Below, in pieces: positions 25,272 to 35,322 of a stretch of DNA of 60,509 bases (positions are counted from its first letter, which is position 1; each line of letters begins with the position of its first letter). Source of the DNA: Bacillota bacterium (GTDB lineage Bacteria; Bacillota_I; Bacilli_A; RF39; UBA660); assembly GCA_015059245.1 (NCBI GenBank), contig SVAU01000010.1, positions 1 through 60,509 of the forward strand, read 5' to 3'. Under the pieces are notes generated by a model. The model saw only the letters and a list, made by a program, of their open reading frames with translations, had not been told where the DNA came from and searched no databases. Both the position numbers and the translations under genes were made by a program.

Positions 25272-27176
25272 ATGTTTATTAAAGATAAACAATTTAGAAT
25301 AAAGATTGTATTTATTATAGTTATATTAGTTATTGTATTTATGTTTCTTAGAATACTTTATATACAAGTATTTAGTTATGATAAATTAAATGATTTAGCT
25401 ACATCATTATGGCAAAGGAATTTACCAATTACTGCTGATAGAGGGAGAATTCTAGATAGGAATGGTAAAGTATTAGCTACTAATATTACTACTACTACTT
25501 TATATGTTGTACCTAATCAAGTTATAGATAAAGAGACTACTGCTACTAAGTTAGCTAGTATACTTGGTTGTGATTATGATAAGATGTTAAAACATTTAAC
25601 TAAGAAAACTTCTTTAGAAAAAGTTAATCCTGAAGGTAGACAACTTAGTAGTGATATTGCTGATAAAATAAATGAACTTAATATAGATGGTTTATATTTA
25701 ATGAAAGAATCTAAAAGATATTATCCATATGGTACATTGTTATCTCATGTACTAGGATATGTTGGGATAGATAATCAAGGGTTATCTGGATTAGAGTTAA
25801 AATATGATGATTATTTAACTGGGAAGAATGGTTCTATTAAGTATACTTCTGATGGTAAAGGCAATAGATTAAATAATTTAGAAATATATGAAGAAGCTAC
25901 TAATGGTATGGATATATACTTAACTATTGATATCGATATACAATTAGCTTTAGAAAAAGAACTTGAGAATTCTACTGCTAAATATAATCCGGATGAGAGT
26001 TTAGCTATGGTAATGGATCCTAATACAGGAGAAATAATTGCTATGGGTAGCAATCCTACATTTGATTCTAATAGTTATAAAGAATATAGTACTGAAGTTA
26101 TTAATAGAAATTTACCTATATGGAAGAATTACGAACCTGGTTCAACATTTAAAATTATTACTTTAGCTGCTTCTATTGAAGAAAAAACTATTAATGTATT
26201 TGAAGATCATTTTCATGATGGTGGTTCTATTAATGTTGAAGGTGCGAGAATAAAATGTTGGAAGAAAGGTGGACATGGTAGTCAGACATTTATGCAGGTA
26301 GTACAAAATTCTTGTAACCCTGGTTTTGTATTAATGGGGCAAAAGCTAGGTACTGAGAGATTGTATAGTTATGTAGAAAAGTTTGGATTTACTACGAAAA
26401 CTGGTATTGATTTAAATGGAGAGTCTAGTGGTATTATGTTTGATTTACAAAATATTGGTCCTGTTGAACAAGCTACTATATCATTTGGTCAAGGTATTAG
26501 TGTTACTCCTATACAACAAGTTACTGGTGTAAGTGCTGCTATTAATGGTGGTAAGTTATATAAACCTTATGTAGTTAAATATATAACGGAACCGGTTAGT
26601 AATGATATTATGTATGAGAATAGTCCTACTCTAGTTAGAAGAGTTATTAGTGAAGATAGTTCTAGTTTAGTTAGAACTGTTTTAGAAAGTGTTGTATCTA
26701 CTGGTACTGGTAAAAATGCTTATATAGAAAATTACAGAGTTGGTGGTAAGACAGGGACTGCTCAAAAAGTTAAAGATGGTAAATATATGGTTGGTAATTA
26801 TATAGTTAGTTTTATCGGATTCTTACCTGCTGATAAACCTGAGTATGTAGTTTATGTAGCTATAGATTATCCTAAGGGTGTAACTCAATATGGAGGAACG
26901 GTGTCTGCACCAATAGCAAAAAATATTATGAAAAATATAATAAGTATAAAAGATATTAAACCTAGTAAAGATGTTACACCTAGAACATATACATGGTTAG
27001 ATGTTAAATATAAACAAGTACCTAATGTAGTTGGTTTAAGTAAAAAGGAAGTTACTAAAATACTTAAAGGATTTGAAGTGATATATAGTGGTAGTGGTGA
27101 TACTGTTATGTATCAGGAACCTAAGGAAGGTACTTATATAAAAGAAAATGGTACTATAAGAATTATGCTTAAATAA
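25272..27176 (+). CDS. pbpB: Division transpeptidase PBP2B/FtsI-like, one PASTA domain
   Basis: 634 residues. Single N-terminal anchor (KIVFIIVILVIVFMFLRILY), dimerisation domain with DRGRILDRNGKVLATN near residue 57, then the transpeptidase: PGSTFKI (SxxK, near 291), SCN (near 346) and GGKTGTAQK (KTG, near 493). One PASTA domain ends the protein (VPNVVGLSKKEVTKIL). It cross-links septal peptidoglycan with FtsW. GGTGAT stands just before ATG. It is one of few plus-strand genes here, divergent from the carboxypeptidase-ftsW pair, so all three may share a control region at 25168-25271. Confidence 0.92.
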   Translation: MFIKDKQFRIKIVFIIVILVIVFMFLRILYIQVFSYDKLNDLATSLWQRNLPITADRGRILDRNGKVLATNITTTTLYVVPNQVIDKETTATKLASILGCDYDKMLKHLTKKTSLEKVNPEGRQLSSDIADKINELNIDGLYLMKESKRYYPYGTLLSHVLGYVGIDNQGLSGLELKYDDYLTGKNGSIKYTSDGKGNRLNNLEIYEEATNGMDIYLTIDIDIQLALEKELENSTAKYNPDESLAMVMDPNTGEIIAMGSNPTFDSNSYKEYSTEVINRNLPIWKNYEPGSTFKIITLAASIEEKTINVFEDHFHDGGSINVEGARIKCWKKGGHGSQTFMQVVQNSCNPGFVLMGQKLGTERLYSYVEKFGFTTKTGIDLNGESSGIMFDLQNIGPVEQATISFGQGISVTPIQQVTGVSAAINGGKLYKPYVVKYITEPVSNDIMYENSPTLVRRVISEDSSSLVRTVLESVVSTGTGKNAYIENYRVGGKTGTAQKVKDGKYMVGNYIVSFIGFLPADKPEYVVYVAIDYPKGVTQYGGTVSAPIAKNIMKNIISIKDIKPSKDVTPRTYTWLDVKYKQVPNVVGLSKKEVTKILKGFEVIYSGSGDTVMYQEPKEGTYIKENGTIRIMLK

Positions 27177-27180
27177 AAAA

Positions 27181-27197
27181 ATGTAACAATGTTACAT
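27181..27197. terminator. Bidirectional terminator between PBP2B and the 159-aa gene
   Basis: ATGTAAC/GTTACAT stem with a 3-nt loop, A run on the left and T run on the right, so it can serve both converging genes; the stop codon of the minus-strand gene (27192-27194) is in the stem. Confidence 0.85.
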
Positions 27198-27671
27198 TTT
27201 TGATTTGATAAAAGATATTTTTTCTTCGTCTTGTGCTTTCTTTTTAAAGACATTAACTCTATAGTCATCTTCTAAAGAACGTTGATATACAGTTAGATAT
27301 TGATCTAAAGATAGTGATTTATATCTAACACCATTTTTTTCGTATATTCCGATATCTCTTGGATCGATATCAGCAAATGATTTTAAATTTTCAATTGGAG
27401 CATATGAATACTCTATATCGTCTTTTGTAAAAGTATGTTCATGATCATCAATTAATGTATATCCGTTTGCTTCTAAAAATTCAATTAATGCTGGCCAATT
27501 TTCTCCAGTGACAAATTCTCCTGGAATAAGAATATCTATGTCATCTGAATGTAGATCTGCTTCAGTAATATTTTCTAATCCTAATGATCCATATAGTAAC
27601 GGAACTATTCTAAACTGTCCGTTTAATAATTTAGCGTTTTCTAAAAAGTTTTTAAATTTAGCATTTTCCAT
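27192..27671 (-). CDS. Possible nucleotidyltransferase-like small protein
   Basis: 159 residues, soluble. VPLLYGSLGLENITEADL followed by DDIDILIPGEF resembles the GS...DxD core of nucleotidyltransferase-fold proteins (related to MNT/substrate-recognition types), near residues 22-52. The rest alternates helices and strands with no other motif. An AGGGTTATT-type ribosome site precedes ATG 27671. It is convergent with PBP2B and shares its terminator. Assignment to the fold is tentative; catalytic activity is not claimed. Confidence 0.5.
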   Translation of the reverse strand: MENAKFKNFLENAKLLNGQFRIVPLLYGSLGLENITEADLHSDDIDILIPGEFVTGENWPALIEFLEANGYTLIDDHEHTFTKDDIEYSYAPIENLKSFADIDPRDIGIYEKNGVRYKSLSLDQYLTVYQRSLEDDYRVNVFKKKAQDEEKISFIKSKM

Positions 27672-27796
27672 AATAACCCTCCCGACTTTAAAACATATTT
27701 TTTCTATATGTCTATAGTACCATAAATCAAGAGTTTTTTGGGCTGGTTTACAAAAAAAGTTTGTTTTTTTGATACTTTTTTACACAAAAATTAAAA

Positions 27797-27814
27797 GACT
27801 CAAATTATTGAGTC
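27797..27814 (-). terminator. Terminator of the DUF1846 gene
   Basis: GACTCAA/TTGAGTC 7-bp stem with a 4-nt loop and T-rich tail on the minus strand; the gene's TAA stop is in the loop. Confidence 0.85.
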
Positions 27815-29283
27815 TCAATTTCTACATCTGATGCGAATTTTGGTTCACAAGTTAGATTAATTTTTAAACGTTTTAATGCTTTTTTATCTCCGTTTTCTAC
27901 CATATATGTTGCATGTGCTTCACAATTAGCTAATTTAGGTAAATTATTAATTGCTTTTTCTGCCATAGGATTTGTTGTAGAGCAAATACTTAATGCAGTT
28001 AACACTTCTGTTAAATGAAGTTTATCTGATTCTCTACCTAATGACTTATTTAAAGCTAACATAGGTTCTAATACATTTGGAGATATTAACTTAATATCAT
28101 CAGGTATTTTAGATAATGCTTTTACTGCATTTAGTACTACAGTACATGCAGGTGATAAGATATCTGTTTCTTTTCCTGTAATGATTTTTTTCTTACCTAT
28201 TTTTAGAGATATAACAGGTACTCCTTCTTTCTCTGATTTAGATAAAGCTGGTTCTATTACATCTAGATATTTTTCATCTATATTTAATTCATTCATAAGA
28301 AGTTTAATCTTCTTACAAGTATCTTCGTCTGTTAAACCTAATTTATAATTATTTCTTTCTTGATAGTAACGTCTTACTATTTCTTTTTTAGAAGCTTCTT
28401 GTACTATACTTTCGTCTTTAATACAGTTACCTATCATGTTAACTCCCATATCTGTAGGAGACTTATATATATCTTTGCCAGTTGCTCTATTTAAGATGCT
28501 TCTTAATACAGGGAACATTTCTACATCTCTATTATAGTTAACTGCTTTTTCACCATATGCTTCTAGATGGAAAGGATCTATCATATTAACATCTTTTAAA
28601 TCAGCAGTTGCTGCTTCATATGCTAAATTAACTGGATGTTTTAAAGATAAGTTCCATACTGGAAATGTTTCAAATTTAGCATAACCAGCGTTAACTCCTC
28701 TTTTATTTTCATGATAAATTTGTGATAAACATGTTGCTAGTTTACCTGATCCAGGACCTGGAGCATTTACTAGTACTAATGGTTTAGTTGTTTCAATATA
28801 TGGATTTGCACCATATCCTTCTTCACTTACTATTGTATCTACATCAGTTGGATATCCTTTAGTAAATGTATGAATATAAGTTTTAATACCATTACGTTCT
28901 AATCTCTTAATAAATTTATCGACACTTACTTGATTCTTATATAAAGTAACTACTACTGAATTAACAGTAAAGCCCATCTTACGTGATTGATTTATTAATT
29001 TAATTAATTCATTATCATAAGTAATACCATATTCTCCACGTATTTTATTTCTTTCAATGTCACCAGCACTAATACAAAATATTATTTCTAAATCTTTTTT
29101 TAATTCTTGAAACATACTTATCTTAGCGTCATTTTTAAAACCTGGAAGTACTCTAGCTGCATGAGAATCATCAAACAGTTTACCTCCTATTTCAAGATAA
29201 AGACGATCAAATAATTTAAATCTTTCTCTAATCTTTTGGCTTTGAATCTTAACATATTTTGCATTATCAAAACCTTTTTCCAT
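27805..29283 (-). CDS. DUF1846 family protein
   Basis: Start at ATG 29283 behind AAAGGAGAGTGAT; 492 residues, usual length for the family. The N-terminus (GFDNAKYVKIQSQKIRERF, FDRLYLEIGGKLFDD) and the central NAPGPGSGKLATCLSQIYH are diagnostic for DUF1846. Structural work on the family shows a multi-domain enzyme-like protein with a nucleotide-binding-like N-terminal domain, but the reaction is unknown. A 100+ nt gap with AT-rich DNA separates it from the next gene upstream. Monocistronic by its own terminator. Confidence 0.88.
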   Translation of the reverse strand: MEKGFDNAKYVKIQSQKIRERFKLFDRLYLEIGGKLFDDSHAARVLPGFKNDAKISMFQELKKDLEIIFCISAGDIERNKIRGEYGITYDNELIKLINQSRKMGFTVNSVVVTLYKNQVSVDKFIKRLERNGIKTYIHTFTKGYPTDVDTIVSEEGYGANPYIETTKPLVLVNAPGPGSGKLATCLSQIYHENKRGVNAGYAKFETFPVWNLSLKHPVNLAYEAATADLKDVNMIDPFHLEAYGEKAVNYNRDVEMFPVLRSILNRATGKDIYKSPTDMGVNMIGNCIKDESIVQEASKKEIVRRYYQERNNYKLGLTDEDTCKKIKLLMNELNIDEKYLDVIEPALSKSEKEGVPVISLKIGKKKIITGKETDILSPACTVVLNAVKALSKIPDDIKLISPNVLEPMLALNKSLGRESDKLHLTEVLTALSICSTTNPMAEKAINNLPKLANCEAHATYMVENGDKKALKRLKINLTCEPKFASDVEIETQ

Positions 29284-29400
29284 AATAATCACTCTCCTTT
29301 TACCTTTTATCTCTACCCTATACTAATCATTATAACATTATATTTAGATTTTTTTTTATAAAAGTAAGTAATTGTTTATAACTTTTTTTTATATTAAAAA

Positions 29401-29422
29401 AAGATTAGTTATAACTAATCTT
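29401..29422 (-). terminator. Terminator of the HIT/144-aa operon
   Basis: 10-bp AAGATTAGTT/AACTAATCTT stem with a 2-nt centre, T run on the minus strand; TAG stop (29415-29417) is in the stem. Confidence 0.85.
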
Positions 29423-29849
29423 GTTTAAGAGCATTTTCTATTGTAGTTAATGGGACATTAAATTCTGATGTAGCAAAGTAATCATCAAATGAGGATTGCA
29501 TATTTACTACGAATACTAATGTTGTAGATAGTCTTAATACTTCAATATTCATTAAAGGAAATGTTTCATATTGACCATTTATTGTAGCGAAGTCTTCTTT
29601 GATATTAGAATTTTCTATTTTTACTCTTTCATAATTTTTCATTTTTAGATAGTCTTCAAATGGTTTATCGATATAGAAATTAAAGAAATAATTATCTTTA
29701 TCGATTGTTCCTTCTATTTCAATTTCTAGTTCTGGTCTTGTTGTAGTTTTTATCTTTTTACCATCTTCAAAATGAGTTGATTCTAATGTACCTATTGTTA
29801 CATTAATTTTTTCGTTAGAAGCTTCGTCTAACTTACCTATTCTTAACAT
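29415..29849 (-). CDS. Unknown beta-rich protein in HIT operon
   Basis: 144 residues, no family recognised. The sequence is mainly short alternating strands (INVTIGTLEST, ELEIEIEGTI, YFFNFYIDKPFEDYL), without signal peptide, membrane segment or Cys. It begins 1 nt after the stop of the HIT-family gene, so translation is probably coupled and the two are one operon. AAGGAGAAT lies just before ATG, inside the HIT gene's end. Confidence 0.6.
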   Translation of the reverse strand: MLRIGKLDEASNEKINVTIGTLESTHFEDGKKIKTTTRPELEIEIEGTIDKDNYFFNFYIDKPFEDYLKMKNYERVKIENSNIKEDFATINGQYETFPLMNIEVLRLSTTLVFVVNMQSSFDDYFATSEFNVPLTTIENALKQD

Positions 29850-29850
29850 A

Positions 29851-30372
29851 TTATTCTCCTTGGTTATTAAGCATTAATCTTAATACTTTAATCTTTTCTT
29901 CATCCTTTTTATATTCTTGTCTTGGTTTTACGAAGTTCTTAGAACCTCTTTTTTCATGAGCATATCTAGGTATTAATTGAACGTGGAAATGGTTCATAGG
30001 GCCATCACACATAGTACATAAATATACACTTTCTGAGTTATATACAGCTTTTATGATACTCATTGCTTTTTTAGCAAATACATATACGTGTTCACATAGA
30101 TCATCTGGTATATCCATCATATCTTTATAATGTTTTTTACTACTTATAGCAGTGTGCCCTTCTGCTCTTGGATCTCCTACTAAGAAACATGCTATTAAAT
30201 CATCTTCATAAAGAATCTTTTCTGAGTCATCTCCATATAAGCAACCATTATGTTCTCTATTAAAACATGTTGGACAGATACCCGCATCTGTAAGTTGCGC
30301 TGCAGTTAATCCTTCAAAGTTACCTGTAGCAATCATTTCATCTAGATTATCTATTGGTGTAATTTTTTCCAT
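29851..30372 (-). CDS. HIT-family protein (nucleotide hydrolase/transferase fold)
   Basis: 173 residues. The histidine triad is NHFHVQLIPRY near residue 118 (HxHxQ form, so the third triad position is Gln). ISSKKHYKDMMDIP precedes it, as in HIT proteins. CPTCFNREHNGC near residue 34 gives a possible zinc-binding Cys set found in some bacterial HIT proteins. Family members hydrolyse nucleotide-P-X bonds; the Gln form resembles transferase-like branch or weak hydrolases. The first gene of a two-gene unit with the 144-aa protein. An AAAGGAGTGAT ribosome site is clear. Confidence 0.85.
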   Translation of the reverse strand: MEKITPIDNLDEMIATGNFEGLTAAQLTDAGICPTCFNREHNGCLYGDDSEKILYEDDLIACFLVGDPRAEGHTAISSKKHYKDMMDIPDDLCEHVYVFAKKAMSIIKAVYNSESVYLCTMCDGPMNHFHVQLIPRYAHEKRGSKNFVKPRQEYKKDEEKIKVLRLMLNNQGE

Positions 30373-30529
30373 ATAATCACTCCTTTATTGATTGTATTAT
30401 ATAATATTATTTTAAGAATTTGTATATAATTTAATAGGTATTTATTTGTATAAGTAATGTAAATTTTATTTTTTAATCAATAAAGTTCTAGAAATTGTAG
30501 TATAATTCTTTATAGGAAGAGGTGTATAT

Positions 30530-31522
<993 letters not shown>

Positions 31523-31534
31523 GAAATAAAAAAG

Positions 31535-31553
31535 AGATTAACTTAGTTAATCT
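31535..31553. terminator. Bidirectional terminator between mraY and the RsmB-like gene
   Basis: 8-bp AGATTAAC/GTTAATCT stem; the 3-nt loop is exactly the TAA stop codon of the minus-strand gene (31543-31545). A and T runs flank both sides. Confidence 0.88.
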
Positions 31554-32430
31554 TTTTTATTTTGGCTACATAGAAGCCTTCATAGTATTTAGTTGGACAT
31601 ACACATAACGTACCTTCTTTTGTAGGTAGTTGTGGTAAGTCTTGATAATTAGTTAAGTCTAGTGGTACTAGTTCTATGTTTTTATATTTATTTAAACAAT
31701 AATCAATAATATCTTCATTTTCTTCTTTTAGGATAGAACATGTTGAATATATTAGTTCTCCACCTACTCTAAGATGTTTTATTGCTTCTTCTATTAGTGA
31801 TGTTTGGAACTTTATTGATCTATTTACTAGGTCTTCATTAAAGTTATCGAAGTTATTGTTTGTAATTGTTCCTGAACCACTACATGGAGCGTCTAGAAGG
31901 ATTTTATCAAACATAAAGTATTCGTTTAAGTTACGAGCATCAGTATTTAGTACTGATACTTTTTTTGCTCCTTGTTTATCTATGTTATATTGTAGTCTTT
32001 CACTACGTATTTTATTTTTTTCAATAGCAGTTATCATAGCTTTATTATTTGATAATGCTGCTATTTCTGTTGTTTTACCACCTGGTGCTGCAGCCATATC
32101 TAGTATAAGTTCATTTTCTTTTGGATTTAGAAATAATGGTGGTAGTTGTGAAGATAAACTTTGTAAGTAGATTTCTCCGTTATTATATATATCTAATTTA
32201 GTTAAGTTTTCTTCTGTTGTATTTACTACTAGAGCGCTATCGTACCAATTTATTTCTTCGTATGAAATATTATTATCATTTAATACTTTTAATATTTGTT
32301 CTTTAGTAGTTTTTATTGTATTTATACGAAGTGATACTACTCTACTACATTTATATCCTTCAAATATTTGTGTAGTTAGTTCTTCGTTATACTGATTGTT
32401 TAATTTCTTTTGTAAGTCTTCTTGGATCAT
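31543..32430 (-). CDS. RsmB/NOP-family rRNA m5C methyltransferase-like
   Basis: 295 residues. SAM-binding DMAAAPGGKTTEIAAL near residue 111, then FDKILLDAPCSGSGTI near 175 and LIYSTCSILKEENE near 226, giving the two catalytic Cys of RNA m5C methyltransferases (PCS and TCS). It lacks the NusB-like N-terminal domain of full RsmB and the C-terminal PUA-like part of YebU/RsmF, so it is a short form. Probable target is 16S rRNA. Its start ATG 32430 lies 44 nt inside the upstream nucleotidase gene; AAGAGG lies 7 nt upstream. Confidence 0.88.
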   Translation of the reverse strand: MIQEDLQKKLNNQYNEELTTQIFEGYKCSRVVSLRINTIKTTKEQILKVLNDNNISYEEINWYDSALVVNTTEENLTKLDIYNNGEIYLQSLSSQLPPLFLNPKENELILDMAAAPGGKTTEIAALSNNKAMITAIEKNKIRSERLQYNIDKQGAKKVSVLNTDARNLNEYFMFDKILLDAPCSGSGTITNNNFDNFNEDLVNRSIKFQTSLIEEAIKHLRVGGELIYSTCSILKEENEDIIDYCLNKYKNIELVPLDLTNYQDLPQLPTKEGTLCVCPTKYYEGFYVAKIKKIN

Positions 32431-33022
32431 TTAATACCTCTTGTAAGTCATTATATATTTCTTCCCATGTAGTAACTCTTTTTATAGTACCTGTTTCTAA
32501 ATCTTTATTAACTGGTGATGTCATAAGATAACATCTAATACCATGTTTAGATAGTTCTTCTAATACTTCTAAACTATCATCTACGAATACTTCGATTCCA
32601 TTTTCTAAACAATATTCTAGTTTGTCATAAGCACCTATGATTACTTTGTCATATGGTATTTCATATTTATTCATTGTATCTATACTTAGTTGTTCTGCAT
32701 CACAACCTGGAATAGTAGTTATTCTGGCACTTATGAAGTATATTTCGTTACCTTCTTCTTTTAATGTTCTAATTACTTTAGGAGAATCAGGTAGTGGTTC
32801 ACAATCTTTTAATACATCTTTGTAGTACATGTTAAAGAAATCGAATTTAGTTTCTTCTGTCCAACCAAATAATGCATTTAAATAGAATCTATCTTTGATA
32901 GTTCCTAGATTAGGTATTATTGGTCCTGTTTTTAATACTTCTTCAGAATATTTCTTACCATACTTAATCATTGAATTTATTGTTACTACTGTTGTATCAT
33001 CTATATCTATACCTATTTTCAT
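32387..33022 (-). CDS. HAD-type 5'-nucleotidase-like phosphatase
   Basis: 211 residues. HAD motif I is KIGIDIDDTTVVTIN (catalytic DxDD type), motif II is IYFISARIT near residue 96, and motif IV VFVDDSLEVLEEL near 145. The pattern fits the NT5C-like/5'(3')-deoxyribonucleotidase group of the HAD superfamily, which dephosphorylates nucleoside monophosphates; the exact substrate is not shown. It follows the TtcA-like gene by 2 nt, and its 3' end overlaps the RsmB-like gene by 44 nt, so the three form a tight operon of RNA/nucleotide genes. Confidence 0.75.
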   Translation of the reverse strand: MKIGIDIDDTTVVTINSMIKYGKKYSEEVLKTGPIIPNLGTIKDRFYLNALFGWTEETKFDFFNMYYKDVLKDCEPLPDSPKVIRTLKEEGNEIYFISARITTIPGCDAEQLSIDTMNKYEIPYDKVIIGAYDKLEYCLENGIEVFVDDSLEVLEELSKHGIRCYLMTSPVNKDLETGTIKRVTTWEEIYNDLQEVLNDPRRLTKEIKQSV

Positions 33023-33024
33023 AA

Positions 33025-33852
33025 TTACTCCTTATTATAATCATCTAGGAATGAATGTCTTTCTCCATCTTTATGGTATCCTAGTACACAGTTTAGATTT
33101 ATATTATCTAGTGATTTAAATATGTTATGATCTATATCTTTATATTTAGTTCTTAAGTTAGCTATTAGTTCTTTCATTTCTTTTCTTTTACTTAGACCTT
33201 CGTGATCACGAGATGCATCTGTAAAACTACATGCACAATTTAAGAATTCTAATTCATTATAGTTTTTCCATGCTAGAATGTCTGCTTCTTTTATTAAGTA
33301 CATAGGTCTTATTAGCTGCATTCCATTAAAGTTATCACTATATAGTTTAGGTATCATAGTTTTTATTTCTGCACCATATAACATAGATAGTAGTGTTGTT
33401 TCTATTACATCATCAAAATGATGGCCTAGTGCTATTTTGTTACAACCTAGTTCTTGGGCTTTATTATATAAATGTCCTCTTCTCATTCTGGCACACATGT
33501 AGCATGGATTTTCTGGATTTAGAGAGTTAGCTACTTCAAATATATCAGTTTTAAATACTTCTATAGGTATGTTCATTAATTTAGCATTGTTTTCTATGTA
33601 TTCTCTATTCTTTTCGTTATAACCAGGGTCCATTACTACGTAATGAGCTTCGAATGGAATTTGGCCATGTCTTTTTAGTTCTTGAATAAGTTTAGCTAGT
33701 AAGAATGAGTCTTTACCTCCACTTATACAAACCATAATATTATCGTTTTCTTGAATAAGTTCATAGTCTTTAATTGCTTTTATAAATTTAGACCATATTT
33801 CTTTACGATATTTTTTTATAATACTTCTTTCTATTTCACGATATTTTTCCAT
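33025..33852 (-). CDS. TtcA-like tRNA thiolation PP-loop ATPase
   Basis: 275 residues. PP-loop MVCISGGKDSFLLAKLI near residue 42, the CYMCARMRRG pair near 117, and NKIALGHHFDDVIETTLLS near 140 are TtcA/TtuA signatures. FLNCACSF near 207 supplies a further Cys pair for an iron-sulfur cluster. Family role: ATP-activated 2-thiolation of tRNA cytidine 32 (TtcA) or related positions; the exact base cannot be told from sequence. First gene of the operon with the nucleotidase and RsmB-like genes; AAGGGG site before ATG 33852. Confidence 0.85.
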   Translation of the reverse strand: MEKYREIERSIIKKYRKEIWSKFIKAIKDYELIQENDNIMVCISGGKDSFLLAKLIQELKRHGQIPFEAHYVVMDPGYNEKNREYIENNAKLMNIPIEVFKTDIFEVANSLNPENPCYMCARMRRGHLYNKAQELGCNKIALGHHFDDVIETTLLSMLYGAEIKTMIPKLYSDNFNGMQLIRPMYLIKEADILAWKNYNELEFLNCACSFTDASRDHEGLSKRKEMKELIANLRTKYKDIDHNIFKSLDNINLNCVLGYHKDGERHSFLDDYNKE

Positions 33853-33902
33853 AGGAATACCCCTTTCGTTCGTTTATATAATATCATACTTTTTATAAAT
33901 TT

Positions 33903-33925
33903 AAAAAGACACTATTGTGTCTTTT
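33903..33925 (-). terminator. Terminator of the coiled-coil protein gene
   Basis: AAAAGACAC/GTGTCTTTT hairpin with a 4-nt loop and T run on the minus strand, after the stop at 33924. Confidence 0.8.
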
Positions 33926-34886
33926 ATATTATGAATGTACCACCAAGTATTTCTACTTTAGAAGTTTCTAACTTATTAATTATTTCTTCTTGTTTATTAT
34001 TGAAGTTTCCATTAATTACATATAGAGTACCTTCTACTTGGAATAGGTTTTTACCTTCGTAGTTACCATTAGTAATTCTTAATGTAGATGTTTCGTCTAC
34101 TTTAATACCTTTAAGTAAGTCTTCGTTATCTCCTACTATACTTAGTTTAGATGAAGATTTAGAATCTTTTATTTCTAATGAACTACTATTTAATGCTATT
34201 GTAGTTACTACTAGATTATAACCATTTAGATCTATAGATGCATATACATCAGTTAATACTATATTAGTACTCATTAGGATGTCTGTTTTTAATATTACGT
34301 TACCGCCTTTTTTAAGGGCTTCTATAAATTCTATTTCACTATTTACTACAGTATATGTATTTATTGATTCTAACTTATTATTTAGATTTGTTACATCGTT
34401 AGTTAAATTAATATTTGTATTTGTAAGAGTCGTTACTTGATTAGTAGCAGTCAATAATTTATTATTTAAGTCATTTATTGATGTATTAAGGAATGTAATT
34501 GTATCTCTTTGTTCTTTTATACTTTTTTGTAATGTAGTTATTTCTTCTGATAATTTATTAGACTGAGTTTCTAGTTCAGTTATTTTTGTAGTTAATTGTT
34601 TTATTTGAGAATCTTTTGTTTCTATTTTAGTTTCTAATTCTGTGATAGTTTCCAATTGCATAGCAATAGTTTCTTTATCTTCTAATTGAGATTGTTTATA
34701 TGATTCAATTAGTTCTTCGTATTCTTGATTTTTCTTTTCTAAATCTGTTATTTCATATTTATATCCGTCTACTTCATTTTGTAATTTACCATATTTAGAA
34801 TTAGCTGTTATTGTACATAGTAATAATATAAACATTACTACTACAACTACTACTTTTGTTATATTTTGTTTTATAGTTTCATCCAT
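33924..34886 (-). CDS. Membrane-anchored coiled-coil stalk with beta-helix-like head
   Basis: 320 residues. One membrane anchor near the N-terminus (about residues 10-28), then about 145 residues of heptad-like coiled coil (long Leu/Ile/Thr/Lys runs from KYGKLQNEVDGYKYEITDLE). The C-terminal 130 residues read as repeated short strands (INGNYEGKNLF, YVINGNFNNKQEE, VEILGGTFII; SIDLNGYNLVVTT) like the rungs of a right-handed beta-helix. Type II orientation is likely, with a stalk and a head outside the cell. No sorting signal. Function unknown; adhesion or surface fibre is a guess. Confidence 0.6.
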   Translation of the reverse strand: MDETIKQNITKVVVVVVMFILLLCTITANSKYGKLQNEVDGYKYEITDLEKKNQEYEELIESYKQSQLEDKETIAMQLETITELETKIETKDSQIKQLTTKITELETQSNKLSEEITTLQKSIKEQRDTITFLNTSINDLNNKLLTATNQVTTLTNTNINLTNDVTNLNNKLESINTYTVVNSEIEFIEALKKGGNVILKTDILMSTNIVLTDVYASIDLNGYNLVVTTIALNSSSLEIKDSKSSSKLSIVGDNEDLLKGIKVDETSTLRITNGNYEGKNLFQVEGTLYVINGNFNNKQEEIINKLETSKVEILGGTFII

Positions 34887-34937
34887 ACTACATACTTCCT
34901 TTACTCTACCTTATTATCTACATTGTATCACAAAAAA

Positions 34938-34961
34938 AACAATTTCGTTATAGAAATTGTT
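34938..34961 (-). terminator. Terminator of the CsoR mini-operon
   Basis: AACAATTTC/GAAATTGTT 9-bp stem with a 6-nt loop and long T run on the minus strand. Confidence 0.85.
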
Positions 34962-34967
34962 CTTTTA

Positions 34968-35264
34968 TTATTTTTTTCGTCTTGGAAAGAATTGGATTTT
35001 CTTAAATACTCCCGGTTCTTCATAAGTATCAGTAAATGGTTGATTGTTTTTAGCAGTTATTCTTACTCCACTTAAAGATTTATGAATACATTCTTCTATT
35101 TCAGTTTCATTAATCATTGTTTCTTCATATGATAAATTTAGTTTCATAAACATAAAATTAAAACTAGCTTCGTATATACCATCTGTTTTATTTAATTTAT
35201 CTTCTATTTTTAAACCACATGCTGCACAATCTATTCCAGTTAGTTTATATGTAATTTTTTGCAT
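34968..35264 (-). CDS. Free-standing HMA metal-binding protein
   Basis: 98 residues. GIDCAACGLKIE near residue 10 is the CxxC heavy-metal-associated motif of copper chaperones and P-type ATPase N-termini. The C-terminus (PGVFKKIQFFPRRKK) looks like the linker that in ATPases leads to the first membrane helix, so this may be a remnant or a domain split from a CopA-like pump. No pump gene is nearby. It is downstream of a CsoR-type repressor and a nucleoside deoxyribosyltransferase-like gene in the same direction; copper or a similar soft metal is the likely ligand. Confidence 0.8.
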   Translation of the reverse strand: MQKITYKLTGIDCAACGLKIEDKLNKTDGIYEASFNFMFMKLNLSYEETMINETEIEECIHKSLSGVRITAKNNQPFTDTYEEPGVFKKIQFFPRRKK

Positions 35265-35303
35265 AATATCACCTTTTCTTGATTATGTATTGTAACATAA
35301 AAA

Positions 35304-35322
35304 AGATAGTTTTGTACTATCT
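35304..35322 (-). terminator. Internal terminator within the CsoR operon
   Basis: AGATAGT/ACTATCT stem with a 5-nt loop and T run on the minus strand. The stop codon of the 101-aa gene (35317-35319) is in the stem. The HMA gene would then depend on read-through or its own promoter. Confidence 0.75.
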
